Positions 6,191 through 13,535 are shown, numbered from the stretch's first letter. The stretch: 13,916 bases of DNA from JAFKKF01 sp035651055 (GCA_035651055.1 DASRGK010000145.1:1-13916); one strand, 5' to 3'. Notes: generated by a model from the sequence alone, not told the origin. Numbers and translations are program-made.

Positions 6191-7102
6191 ATGAACGAGA
6201 CCTACCCGCGCGACATGATCGGCTATGGCCGCAACCCGCCCGACCCGAGGTGGCCGGGGGGCGCCCATGTCGCCGTCCAATTCGTCCTCAACTACGAGGA
6301 GGGCGGCGAAAACAACATCCTCCACGGCGACGCCGCCTCGGAAGCGTTTCTCTCCGAGATCGTCGGAGCGCAGCCGTGGCCGGGCATGCGCCATGCCAAC
6401 ATGGAGTCGATCTACGAGTACGGCTCGCGCGCCGGTTTCTGGCGCCTGTGGCGGATGTTCGGCTCGCGCAAGGTCCCGGCCACGGTCTATGGCGTCGCCA
6501 CGGCCATGGCGCGCAACCCGGAGGCCGTCGCGGCGATGAAGGAACTCGACTGGGAGATCGCCAGCCACGGCCTCAAGTGGGTCGAGATGAAGGACAAGCG
6601 CGAGGAGGAGGAGCGCCGCGAGATCGCCGAGGCGGTCCGCATTCACACCGCGGTTGCCGGCAGCCGTCCGCTCGGGCTCTACCAGGGCCGCTCGTCGATC
6701 AACTCGATCAGGCTGGCGGCGGAGGAGGGCGGGTTCCTCTATTCGTCCGACGCCTATGCCGACGACCTGCCGTACTGGATCGACGGACCGAAGGGGAAGT
6801 TCCTCATCATCCCCTACACGCTCGATGCCAACGACATGCGCTTCGCCACGCCGCAGGGCTTCAACTCGGGCGAACAGTTCTATGCCTACCTGAAGGATTC
6901 GTTCGACACGCTCTACGCCGAGGGCGAGGCCGGATCGCCGAAGATGATGTCGGTCGGCCTGCATTGCCGCCTGGTCGGCCGCCCCGGCCGCGCCGCGGCA
7001 CTGGCCCGCTTCATCGACTATGTCGCCGCCCGGCCGAAGGTCTGGATACCGCGCCGCATCGATATCGCGCGGCACTGGTACGCGAACCACAAGCCGGCAT
7101 GA
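6191..7102 (+). CDS. puuE: Allantoinase, PuuE type (polysaccharide-deacetylase fold)
   Basis: The 303-residue cytoplasmic enzyme matches the PuuE family, which hydrolyses allantoin to allantoate in purine (urate) catabolism. It is unrelated to classical amidohydrolase allantoinases and has a NodB/polysaccharide-deacetylase-like barrel. Family-typical blocks are YPRDMIGYGRNPPDPRWPGG (5-24), FVLNYEEGGENNILHGD (31-47), EIASHGLKW (122-130), LYQGRSSINS (163-172), YTLDANDMRF (209-218) and GLHCRLVGRPGR (256-267). The frame is open much further upstream, to 5708, but homology begins here. The ATG at 6191 gives the family's usual length; an in-frame ATG at 6173 would add six residues. The ribosome binding site is weak at both. 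It converges with the ABM-like gene, with 6 bp between the stop codons. No other ureide or urate genes lie in the window, so it appears separated from the rest of the pathway. Confidence 0.9.
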   Translation: MNETYPRDMIGYGRNPPDPRWPGGAHVAVQFVLNYEEGGENNILHGDAASEAFLSEIVGAQPWPGMRHANMESIYEYGSRAGFWRLWRMFGSRKVPATVYGVATAMARNPEAVAAMKELDWEIASHGLKWVEMKDKREEEERREIAEAVRIHTAVAGSRPLGLYQGRSSINSIRLAAEEGGFLYSSDAYADDLPYWIDGPKGKFLIIPYTLDANDMRFATPQGFNSGEQFYAYLKDSFDTLYAEGEAGSPKMMSVGLHCRLVGRPGRAAALARFIDYVAARPKVWIPRRIDIARHWYANHKPA

Positions 7103-7108
7103 CGCCGC

Positions 7109-7429
7109 TCAGGGGAATTCCTTGACGCCCATGCGGCGCGCCGTCGCCACCAGCGTCCACAGCTCGGTTTCCCGGGTCTGGACGCGGCTCGCGACAAGAT
7201 CGTCGAACGTGCGGTAATGGTCGCTGCCGAGATGATGATCGTAGGCCGCCTCGCTCTCGAAAATGGCATAGGTGAGACAGCGGGTCGCGCTGTCGGGATC
7301 GAAGCAGACATCGAAGCGCTGGCACCCGGCCTCGCGCATGCGCGTGATTTCCGCCTGCCGGATGATCGCGCCGCGGACGATATCGAGGCTTTCGGCCTCC
7401 ATTTCGTAAAAGGTCGTCACCACCAGCAT
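7109..7429 (-). CDS. Antibiotic biosynthesis monooxygenase (ABM)-like protein
   Basis: The 106-residue product has the look of a dimeric alpha+beta-barrel (ABM/quinol monooxygenase YgiN-type) protein. It opens with MLVVTTFYEMEAESLDIVRG, a first strand and helix, then GCQRFDVCFDPDSATRCLTYAIFESEAAYDHHLGSDHYRTF. The last block fits the family pattern of a strand followed by 'E.y.s.aay.aH..s.hf..f' with paired His residues. Family members oxidise aromatic or quinol substrates without cofactors or are small stress-linked enzymes; the substrate here is unknown. The frame extends 19 codons upstream to 7486. I choose ATG 7429 because the fold begins there and an AGG-containing ribosome binding site lies about 5 nt upstream. 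It converges with puuE and diverges from the dehydrogenase gene at 7554, so the 124-bp gap probably holds both promoters. Confidence 0.75.
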   Translation of the reverse strand: MLVVTTFYEMEAESLDIVRGAIIRQAEITRMREAGCQRFDVCFDPDSATRCLTYAIFESEAAYDHHLGSDHYRTFDDLVASRVQTRETELWTLVATARRMGVKEFP

Positions 7430-7519
7430 CGGAACCTGCCCCTGTCCCGTTCCGCGATTAATCGGATCGAATCGGGCGTGACGCAATTACAAAGCGCGCC
7501 TCGGCGCGGAATCGTCGGC

Positions 7520-7525
7520 TACAAT
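7520..7525 (+). promoter_or_regulatory. Candidate -10 box for the dehydrogenase gene
   Basis: TACAAT at 7520-7525 matches the sigma70 -10 consensus at five of six positions and lies 28 bp before the ATG at 7554. No good -35 hexamer is seen at the right distance (about 7497-7502 reads cgcctc), so the call is weak. A GC hairpin (gcgcgcctcggcgcg) lies just upstream around 7494-7508. Confidence 0.25.
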
Positions 7526-7553
7526 CTTCAGACCGTGTCGATGTAATAGGCAG

Positions 7554-8663
7554 ATGACAGGTTTCGGCAACCGATTGCGAGTGGCCGTCTTCCCAGGGGA
7601 TGGGATCGGACCCGAGGTCATGCGGCCGTGTCTTGCCGTACTCGACCGCGCGCTTGCCCGGGCCGGCGGACCGGCGGTGGATTGGCTCGAACTGCCTGCC
7701 GGCGCCGGCGCCTACCGGAGCACCGGCGACGCGCTGCCAACGGCGTCGCTCGCCGAGGCGCGGCGGGCCGACGCCATCCTGCTCGCCGCGATGGGCGACC
7801 CGACGGTGCGCTATCCCGACGGCCGCGAGATGACGCCGCAGATCGACCTGCGGATGGAACTTGGCCTCTATGCCGGCGTGCGGCCGGTCCGTTCGATCGC
7901 CGGAATAGGCGGGCCGCTCTCCGACCCGCGCGCCGCGAGGCTCGATTTCGTCATCATCCGCGAATCGACCGAGGGCCTGTTCGCCCATTTCCGCGACGGG
8001 GAGATCGAAGGCGACAATGCCGCGCACGACCGCCTCACCATCACCCGCGCCGGCAGCGAGCGCGTCATCGACTTTGCCTTTCGCCTCGCCGCGGAGCGCG
8101 CGGGCGGCGGCGAGCGGCGGCCGCTGCTGACCCTGGTCGACAAGGCCAATGTCTTCCGTTCCTACGCCTTCATGCGCCGGATTTTCGACGAGCGCGCGGC
8201 GAAGTTTCCCGCTGTGGCGACCTCGCGAATCTACGTCGATGCGATGGCGATGGAGATGGTCCGGCGGCCGTGGACATTCGATGTCGTCGTCACCGAGAAC
8301 ATGTTCGGCGACATCCTGTCGGATCTCGGCGCCGGACTGATCGGGGGGCTGGGCTTCGCGCCCTCGGCCGACATCGGCGACGAGCATGCCGTCTTCCAGC
8401 CCTGCCACGGTACCGCGCCCGATATCGCCGGGAAGGGTATCGCCAACCCGACCGCGATGATCCTCTCCGGGGCCATGATGCTCGAATGGCTGGCCGAGCG
8501 CGCGGGCGCACGTCAAACGGCTATCGCCGGCCGGCTCGTGCGTGCCGCCGTTGACGACGCCTTCGCGGGCGGCGGCCTCGTTCCGTTCGAACTGGGCGGC
8601 ACCGCCGACACGGCGGTAATCGGCGCGGCGGTCCTCGCCGCGCTCGACCGCGTGGAGGTCTAG
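7554..8663 (+). CDS. Isocitrate/isopropylmalate dehydrogenase family protein
   Basis: The 369-residue cytoplasmic oxidoreductase belongs to the NAD(P)- and Mg2+-dependent beta-decarboxylating dehydrogenases (LeuB, Icd, tartrate/D-malate dehydrogenases). It has GDGIGPEV at residues 15-22 and the substrate loop RESTEGLF at 136-143. The catalytic Lys197 is in VDKANVFR, and the metal-binding Asp residues are in YVDAMAMEM (Asp229) and MFGDILSDLGAGLIGGLG (Asp253, Asp257). The cofactor loop CHGTAPDIAGKGIANP is at 284-299. All key residues are present, so it is probably active. The loop RESTEGLF differs from the RELTGG of LeuB and the RENTE of isocitrate dehydrogenase, so the substrate is unclear; a tartrate- or malate-like hydroxyacid is possible. 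Start ATG 7554 has a weak AGG-like site upstream. It converges on the DHDPS-family gene with only 4 bp between them. Confidence 0.88.
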   Translation: MTGFGNRLRVAVFPGDGIGPEVMRPCLAVLDRALARAGGPAVDWLELPAGAGAYRSTGDALPTASLAEARRADAILLAAMGDPTVRYPDGREMTPQIDLRMELGLYAGVRPVRSIAGIGGPLSDPRAARLDFVIIRESTEGLFAHFRDGEIEGDNAAHDRLTITRAGSERVIDFAFRLAAERAGGGERRPLLTLVDKANVFRSYAFMRRIFDERAAKFPAVATSRIYVDAMAMEMVRRPWTFDVVVTENMFGDILSDLGAGLIGGLGFAPSADIGDEHAVFQPCHGTAPDIAGKGIANPTAMILSGAMMLEWLAERAGARQTAIAGRLVRAAVDDAFAGGGLVPFELGGTADTAVIGAAVLAALDRVEV

Positions 8664-8667
8664 GGGC

Positions 8668-9579
8668 TCAGGCCGGCGCCATTTCAAGGAGGCGGCGGAT
8701 TGCGGGCTCGGCGAGCAGTTCCGCCCGGTGGGTCTCGCTGATCCGCAAGAGCGGCGGCCGCACGTTCAGCCAGACGGGATCGCGGTAGCGTTCCGCCAGG
8801 ACCGCCTTCAGGGACGGGATCATCACGCGCGCTTCGGCGGCCTTCCGGACGGCATTCAGTTCCTCCTGCAGCGCCGCGGCATCCGGTTGGTCGCGGCGGT
8901 CGAGCAGGCGGCGGATGCCGTGGGCGTTGATGTTGGCGCTGGCCGAGATGCAGCCACGCGCGCCCCACGAGAGGGCCTTGAGGAGATAGACCTCGGCGCC
9001 GGGGAAAATGTCGAGATCGGGAAACGCCTCGACCATCTTGCGGGTATGTTCCGGGTCGCCGGAGGAGTCCTTCATGCCGGCAATCACCTCGGGGAAGGCA
9101 TCGCGCAGTCGCCCGACGAGATCGACCGACCAGCCGAGGCTGGCCATCGGCGGGATGTGATAGAGCATGATCTTCGGGACTTTCGGTCCCGACTTGTCGA
9201 TGACCGCCGCCACGAAGTTGAACAATCCGTCGTCCGCGACCTTCTTGTAATAGAAGGGCGGCAGGAGAAGGACGCCGGCCGCGCCGATCTCGCCGGCATG
9301 CCGGGTGAGGGTCGCCGCATCGCCGACGGCGCAGGCCCCCGTGCCGGGGAGAAGCTGACCCGGCCGTACGCCGCTCTCGACCAGGATGTCGATCGAGCGG
9401 CGGCGCTCTTCGAGCGTCAGCGAATTGGCCTCGCTGGTTGTTCCGAGAATGGCGAGTCCGTGGGCGCCGTCGGCAAGAAGCCGCTTGGCATGGGTAGCGA
9501 GCCGCTTCTCGTCGAGGGCGCCGTCGGCGCGAAAGGGCGTGGAAACCGGCGGCCAGAGGCCGGCGAAAACAGGCTTCAT
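8668..9579 (-). CDS. DHDPS/N-acetylneuraminate lyase family aldolase or lyase
   Basis: The 303-residue TIM-barrel protein belongs to the dihydrodipicolinate synthase/NAL class I aldolase superfamily, which forms a Schiff base between lysine and a 2-oxoacid. The Schiff-base Lys170 lies in IAGMKDSSGD. The catalytic Tyr140 lies in MLYHIPP, and the 2-oxoacid carboxylate-binding motif is GTTSEANSL (46-54) instead of the GTTGE of true DapA. The changed motif, and YHIPP in place of YNVP, suggest a catabolic lyase or aldolase on another 2-oxoacid (keto-sugar acid or similar) rather than lysine biosynthesis. Length is normal. The start ATG 9579 opens with KPVFAGLWPPVSTPF, as in the family. It lies 82 bp downstream of the PilZ gene in the same direction, a gap that could hold its own promoter. 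No sugar-acid pathway partners are visible. Confidence 0.88.
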   Translation of the reverse strand: MKPVFAGLWPPVSTPFRADGALDEKRLATHAKRLLADGAHGLAILGTTSEANSLTLEERRRSIDILVESGVRPGQLLPGTGACAVGDAATLTRHAGEIGAAGVLLLPPFYYKKVADDGLFNFVAAVIDKSGPKVPKIMLYHIPPMASLGWSVDLVGRLRDAFPEVIAGMKDSSGDPEHTRKMVEAFPDLDIFPGAEVYLLKALSWGARGCISASANINAHGIRRLLDRRDQPDAAALQEELNAVRKAAEARVMIPSLKAVLAERYRDPVWLNVRPPLLRISETHRAELLAEPAIRRLLEMAPA

Positions 9580-9661
9580 CGGATCGGGTCTCGAAACTCG
9601 TGGGTGGACAGACGGCCCACGATATCAGATTCCGACGAAGGTGCTGTCAGACTGCCTGCCG

Positions 9662-9967
9662 CTACGCGGCCAGCGCTCCAGCCGTTTCGGCGAACAGGAC
9701 GCCCATCCGCTTGTCGGTGCGCCAGCGGACCTCGCAGGGCCGCGGACTCTCGCCGTATTCCAATATCAGCTCGAACTTTTTCGGAATGCCGAGGAGAGTC
9801 TCCATCTCCAGCATGGCGCCGCTGTTCGAGATATTGCGCACGGTGCAGTCGAAGACCGTGAAACCGGCATTGAAGTGGATGCGCGCCGTCTTGAAACAGC
9901 GATACCGGTGTTCGCGCCGACGGTTCGAGGCGCGCCGGTCCGCTTCAGGTTCGGTACGGAGTTCCAT
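9662..9967 (-). CDS. Single-domain PilZ protein (c-di-GMP binding)
   Basis: The 101-residue protein is a stand-alone PilZ domain. Both cyclic-di-GMP-binding motifs are intact: RxxxR (Arg17-Arg21 in NRRREHRYRC) and N-x-S-x-x-G (NISNSG, 45-50). These are followed by beta-strand segments (FELILEYGE, CEVRWRTDKRMGVLF). It probably senses c-di-GMP and acts on motility, polysaccharide or another target by protein contact; the target is not visible here. The frame extends to an ATG at 9991, but the ATG at 9967 has a strong ribosome binding site (AGGAAGG on the minus strand, complement at 9976-9982) with 8-nt spacing. It diverges from the EamA transporter and lies upstream of the DHDPS-family gene. 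Confidence 0.85.
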   Translation of the reverse strand: MELRTEPEADRRASNRRREHRYRCFKTARIHFNAGFTVFDCTVRNISNSGAMLEMETLLGIPKKFELILEYGESPRPCEVRWRTDKRMGVLFAETAGALAA

Positions 9968-9975
9968 GATGGTGG

Positions 9976-9982
9976 CCTTCCT
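9976..9982 (-). promoter_or_regulatory. Ribosome binding site deciding the PilZ start
   Basis: AGGAAGG on the minus strand lies 8 nt before the ATG at 9967. The competing ATG at 9991 has its nearest purine-rich site (GGGAGGAGG) about 16 nt upstream, too far to be efficient. Confidence 0.6.
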
Positions 9983-10136
9983 GGAACGCATTTCGATGAA
10001 AATGCAACCTCCTCCCGAAACTTTGCCGGCGGGTGAAACTTTCCCGTCAAATTTTAGCTGTTTCGTTCCAGTCGCTCCGGAAATCGGCGATTCCTGATAG
10101 AACCCACCGCCCTGCGTTCAAATCGTCGCACCCCGT

Positions 10137-10979
10137 GTGAGTCTTCTCGTCCTCTCGGCCCTGCTTGCGGCCGCCGCCTGCCACGCGGCGTGGAACGCGC
10201 TCGTGCGACGCGACGGCGACCGCAATGCGGCGGCGCTGGCCGTGGCGGCGGGGAGCGCCGCTGTCGGAATCGCCCTGGTGCCGTTGCTGCCCGGAATGTC
10301 GCCGGCTGCCGTGCCCTTCGCCTTCGGCTCGAGCATGACTCACGTCCTCTATTACGCGCTGGTTGCGCGCGCCTACCGGCACGGCGAGTTGTCGGTCGTC
10401 TATCCGATCATGCGCGGGCTGGCGCCGCTTCTCGTCGCCGTCATCAGCGTTGTCTTCATCGAGCCGGCACCGGCGGTCGTTCTCGCCGGCATCGTCGTCG
10501 TCGCGGTCGGCATCGGCTCGCTTGGCGTGGAAGGCCTGCGGAACGGCCGCGCGGGCATCGCGGCGGCGGTCGCCAACGCGGCAGTGATCGCCGGCTATAC
10601 GATCATCGACGGACTCGGCGCCCGCGCCAGCGGCGCGCCGGCCACCTACAGCGCCTGGATCATCTTCGGGGGCGGCGTCGCCACGATCTTGTTCAACGTG
10701 GCGGTCGGCGGCCGGGCGGTGATCACGCGGTTGCGGCCGCGCGCATTGCTGGGGCTAGCGGGCGGAGTGCTCAGCTTCGGCTCCTACGCGATCGCACTCT
10801 GGGCAATGACCTTCACGCCGATCGGCGCGGTCGCCGCGGTCCGCGAGAGCTCCGTCCTCTTCGCCACTGCGCTCGGCGCCTTCTTCCTCGGCGAGCGCTT
10901 CGGTCCCTGGCGCTGGGTCGCCGCCGCGCTGGTCGTGGCCGGCCTTGCCATGGTCAAGCTCGGCGGCGGCGCTGCCTGA
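10137..10979 (+). CDS. EamA/DMT-family transporter
   Basis: The 280-residue inner-membrane protein is dominated by about ten hydrophobic segments in two repeated EamA halves (roughly residues 1-135 and 140-280), as in the drug/metabolite transporter superfamily. Typical features are LLAAAACHAAWNALVRR at the N-terminus (residues 9-25), AYRHGELSVVYPIMRGLAPL ending the third and beginning the fourth segment, and TPIGAVAAVRESSVLFATALGAFFLGERFG in the second half. Members export amino acids, metabolites or drugs; the substrate cannot be predicted. The start is GTG 10137, which opens directly into the first membrane segment; no clear ribosome binding site is seen. It diverges from the PilZ gene across a 169-bp gap. 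Confidence 0.85.
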   Translation: MSLLVLSALLAAAACHAAWNALVRRDGDRNAAALAVAAGSAAVGIALVPLLPGMSPAAVPFAFGSSMTHVLYYALVARAYRHGELSVVYPIMRGLAPLLVAVISVVFIEPAPAVVLAGIVVVAVGIGSLGVEGLRNGRAGIAAAVANAAVIAGYTIIDGLGARASGAPATYSAWIIFGGGVATILFNVAVGGRAVITRLRPRALLGLAGGVLSFGSYAIALWAMTFTPIGAVAAVRESSVLFATALGAFFLGERFGPWRWVAAALVVAGLAMVKLGGGAA

Positions 10980-10984
10980 CGGCG

Positions 10985-11212
10985 CCTGTGGATAACTTCG
11001 CCTTCCTGACCGCGTTCACGCCAATGTCATGGAAGCGAAATCGTTCTGTTGCCGCGCCCGGCTAATCCGGCATGCGCAAGGGAGGAACCGGTCGCGGCGG
11101 TTTCAGGCCCCGAACCTTTCGCCGCGCCCGGCTCGAACGCCCGGTCCCTCGCCGCGTAACCGTCGCCTGTACCGGTACCGGGTGCGTCGGACGGAGTCAT
11201 TGCGTCCCGACC
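10985..11212 (+). other. Intergenic region before an intrinsic terminator, possible short RNA
   Basis: No recognised gene lies here; the open frames are Arg/Pro-rich and have no family. Structure is present: gccgg-ctaat-ccggc (about 11058-11072), an outer stem cgcggcg/cgccgcg (11093-11099 with 11120-11126) enclosing an inner ggttt/gaacc stem, a gtaccggtac palindrome (11169-11178), and a 13-bp direct repeat gccgcgcccggct at 11051 and 11121. It ends in the strong terminator at 11213-11255. It may be the 3' untranslated region of the EamA gene, an independent small RNA, or the leader of the downstream ABC operon. No promoter could be fixed. Confidence 0.35.
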
Positions 11213-11255
11213 GCGACGCCGGCCTCTCCGCCGCGAGGCCGGCGTCGCTCTTTTT
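11213..11255 (+). terminator. Rho-independent terminator
   Basis: A perfect 14-bp GC-rich stem (gcgacgccggcctc at 11213-11226, gaggccggcgtcgc at 11235-11248) with an 8-nt loop is followed by TCTTTTT (11249-11255). It works on the plus strand only, because no T-tract exists in the opposite sense. It lies 234 bp after the EamA stop codon and 240 bp before the binding-protein gene. Confidence 0.88.
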
Positions 11256-11494
11256 CGGCAGCAGGAACGGTCCGTCGCGCAATCCTTTGCCGGCGTTGCC
11301 GGGTTGGGTTTAGCTGGCTTGGCGCAAAGGAGAATGGTAGCCAATAGGATGACACGGCACTGTCAAATAGCCGTGCTAGGGCCGCTCCCGGTGACGTTCG
11401 GCAAGATGCCGAGCCGGGGCGTCGCGATTGCGCGGCCGCGCCGCTGACAGAGGTTTGTTGTTCTCAAGAAGTTCCAAATCGAGGGAGACGTGAG
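11256..11494 (+). promoter_or_regulatory. Upstream region of the ABC uptake operon
   Basis: The 239 bp contain no gene. They hold two small hairpins, cacggc/gccgtg (11353-11375) and tcggca-aga-tgccga (11398-11412), and a good ribosome binding site GGGAG at 11483-11487, 7 nt before the ATG at 11495. The operon promoter should lie here, but no convincing -35/-10 pair was found, and no known riboswitch motif was recognised. Confidence 0.4.
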
Positions 11495-12601
11495 ATGAAA
11501 CTGAGGTTCGTGACGATGGTATCGGCGACCGCACTGGTCGCCGCCGGGGCGATCGCCCCGGCCTTTGCCGACGCGTCGCAGCAGCTGGTCGACGCCGCAA
11601 AGAAGGAAGGGCAGCTCACCGTGATCGCGCTGCCGCATGACTGGTGCGGCTATGGCGCCGTCATCGAGGGCTTCAAGAAGAAATACCCCGGGATCACCGT
11701 CAACGAACTGAACCCGGATGCCGGATCGGGCGATGAGATCGAGGCAGTCAAGGCGAACAAGGGCAACACCGGCCCGCAGGCGCCGGACGTCATCGACGTC
11801 GGCCTGTCGTTCGGTCCTTCGTCCAAGGAAGCCAAGCTGATCCAGCCCTACAAGGTCTCGACCTGGGACTCGATCCCGGACTCGGCCAAGGACGCCGACG
11901 GCTACTGGTACGGCGACTATTATGGCGTGATGGCGTTCCTGGTGAACACCGACATCGTCAAGACGGTGCCGAAGACCTGGGCCGATCTGCAGAAGCCGGA
12001 CTATGCCAATGCCGTCGCGCTCTCGGGCGACCCGCGCGTCGCCAACCAGGCGATCATGTCGGTCCACGCCGCCGGTCTCGCCTCGGGCGGCAAACTCGGC
12101 GCGGACGCTGCCAAGAAGGGCGTCGACTTCTTCGCCAAGCTGAACAAGGCCGGCAATTTCGTTCCGGTCATCGGCAAGGCCGCGCCGCTGGCGCAGGGTA
12201 CAACCCCGATCGTGACCACCTGGGACTACAACGCGCTCTCCTGGCGCGATGGCTTCAACGGCAATCCCAAGGCCGAAGTCGTCGTTCCGTCGGATGCCGT
12301 CGTCGCCGGCGTCTATGTCCAGGCGATCAGCGCCTACGCGCCGCATCCGAACGCCGCCAAGCTGTGGATGGAGTATCTCTACTCCGACGAGGGTCAGCTG
12401 GGCTGGCTCGCCGGCTACTGCCACCCGATCCGCTTCAACGACCTGGCGGCGAGGAAGGCGATCCCTGCGGACATGCTGGCGAAGCTTCCCGACCCGGCGC
12501 TCTACGCCAAGGCGGTCTTCCCGACGCTCGATGAGCAGGCCGCGGCCAAGGACGTTGTCGTGAAGACGTGGGATTCCGCCGTCGGCGCGAATGTCAAATA
12601 G
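11495..12601 (+). CDS. ABC transporter periplasmic substrate-binding protein
   Basis: The 368-residue protein starts with a Sec signal peptide (MKLRFVTMVSATALVAAGAI, likely cut after APAFA at residue 25). It is followed by a two-lobed periplasmic binding protein of the family-1 type (Fe3+/phosphonate/polyamine-like, relatives of PotD, AfuA and PhnS). Mature landmarks are KEGQLTVIALPHDWCGYG (37-54), the lobe-crossing region DGYWYGDYYGVMAFLVNTD (135-153), and HPNAAKLWMEYLYSDEGQLGW near the C-terminus, which is typical of iron and aminoethylphosphonate binders. The ligand cannot be assigned. A strong ribosome binding site GGGAG lies 7 nt before ATG 11495. It is the first gene of the operon, overlaps permease 1 by 11 bp, and has a hairpin 28 bp after its stop that may hold its mRNA at a higher level than the permeases. 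Confidence 0.9.
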   Translation: MKLRFVTMVSATALVAAGAIAPAFADASQQLVDAAKKEGQLTVIALPHDWCGYGAVIEGFKKKYPGITVNELNPDAGSGDEIEAVKANKGNTGPQAPDVIDVGLSFGPSSKEAKLIQPYKVSTWDSIPDSAKDADGYWYGDYYGVMAFLVNTDIVKTVPKTWADLQKPDYANAVALSGDPRVANQAIMSVHAAGLASGGKLGADAAKKGVDFFAKLNKAGNFVPVIGKAAPLAQGTTPIVTTWDYNALSWRDGFNGNPKAEVVVPSDAVVAGVYVQAISAYAPHPNAAKLWMEYLYSDEGQLGWLAGYCHPIRFNDLAARKAIPADMLAKLPDPALYAKAVFPTLDEQAAAKDVVVKTWDSAVGANVK

Positions 12602-13535
12602 CACCGACAGTCTCTCTGCTTCGACCAAAGCTACCCCGGCTCCTGCCGGGGTAGCCTTTCGCACTGGCGGACCGCTCAGCCGGTTTCGCGGGATGCGCTG
12701 GGGCGACTATATCGGCGTCGCCCCATTCCTCGTCTTCGCCATTCTCTTTCTGATCGTCCCGACGGCGTTCCTGATGGCGAGCGCATTCGTGGATCGCGAG
12801 GGCGGCTTCACGCTGGACAACATCGCGAACCTCAACACGCCGCAGATTCTGAGCTCCTTCTGGATATCCATCCGGGTCTCGGTCGCTTCCGCGGCCATCG
12901 GCGCACTGGTTGGACTGATCTTTGCCCTCGCGGTCATCCGCGGTCGGCTGCCGCAGGCCGTGCGCTCCACGGTGCTCACCTTCTCCGGCGTCGCTTCGCA
13001 GTTCGCCGGCATCCCGCTCGCGTTCGCGTTCATCGCCACGCTCGGCCGCCTAGGCCTGATCACGTGGCTGTTCAAGACCTACCTCGACCTCGACATCTAT
13101 CGCGCGGGCTTCAACCTCCTGTCGTTCTGGGGGCTGACGATCACCTATTGCTACTTCCAGATTCCGCTGATGATCCTGATCATCGCGCCGGCCATCGACG
13201 GCCTGAAGAAGGAATGGAGCGAGGCCGCCGCGACGCTGGGCGCGACGCCGGTCCAGTTCTGGCGCTATGTCGGGCTGCCGGTGCTGTGGCCCAACCTGCT
13301 CGGCACGCTGTCGCTCCTGTTCGCCAACGCCTTCGGCGCGATCGCGACCGCCTACGCCCTGACGGGGTCCTCGCTCAACATCGTGCCGATCCTTCTCTAT
13401 GCACAGATCCGCGGCGACGTGCTCAACGACCCGGGCCTCGGCGCGGCGCTGGCGCTCGGCATGGTGGTCATCGCCGCGCTCGCCAACGTCGTCTATCTGG
13501 TGATCCGCACCCGCGCGGAGCGATGGCTCAAATGA
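12591..13535 (+). CDS. ABC transporter permease 1 (PotB/AfuB-like)
   Basis: The inner-membrane protein has about six membrane segments (first at residues ~42-62) and the permease EAA motif EAAATLGATPVQFWRYVGLP at 211-230, which docks to the ATPase. With ATG 12591 it has 314 residues. The first 34 form a polar Ser/Thr/Ala-rich tail (MSNSTDSLSASTKATPAPAG...) that contains a perfect DNA hairpin and has no ribosome binding site of its own, so initiation would depend on translational coupling with the binding-protein stop. The only other in-frame start before the first membrane segment is ATG 12693 (MRWGDYIGVAPF, 280 residues), which lacks a strong site too. I keep 12591 with reservation. It pairs with the next permease, probably as a heterodimer. 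Confidence 0.88.
   Translation: MSNSTDSLSASTKATPAPAGVAFRTGGPLSRFRGMRWGDYIGVAPFLVFAILFLIVPTAFLMASAFVDREGGFTLDNIANLNTPQILSSFWISIRVSVASAAIGALVGLIFALAVIRGRLPQAVRSTVLTFSGVASQFAGIPLAFAFIATLGRLGLITWLFKTYLDLDIYRAGFNLLSFWGLTITYCYFQIPLMILIIAPAIDGLKKEWSEAAATLGATPVQFWRYVGLPVLWPNLLGTLSLLFANAFGAIATAYALTGSSLNIVPILLYAQIRGDVLNDPGLGAALALGMVVIAALANVVYLVIRTRAERWLK
12630..12655 (+). promoter_or_regulatory. Perfect 11-bp hairpin just after the binding-protein stop
   Basis: gctaccccggc-tcct-gccggggtagc forms an uninterrupted 11-bp stem with a 4-nt loop and is followed by ctttc, only a weak T-tract. It begins 28 bp after the binding-protein stop codon and lies inside the first codons of permease 1. In many uptake operons a hairpin here protects the upstream mRNA or partly ends transcription so that binding protein exceeds permease. 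That role is inferred here. Confidence 0.6.

Noticed and set aside
11029..11347. Overlapping short frames in the 11.0-11.35 kb gap (94, 91 and, on the minus strand, 105 codons)
   Set aside because: They run through the strong intrinsic terminator, have no ribosome binding site or family resemblance, and overlap each other on both strands.
11256..11494. A TPP or other metabolite riboswitch before the ABC uptake operon
   Set aside because: No CTGAGA or other diagnostic riboswitch core is present; only two 6-bp hairpins and an ordinary ribosome binding site are visible.
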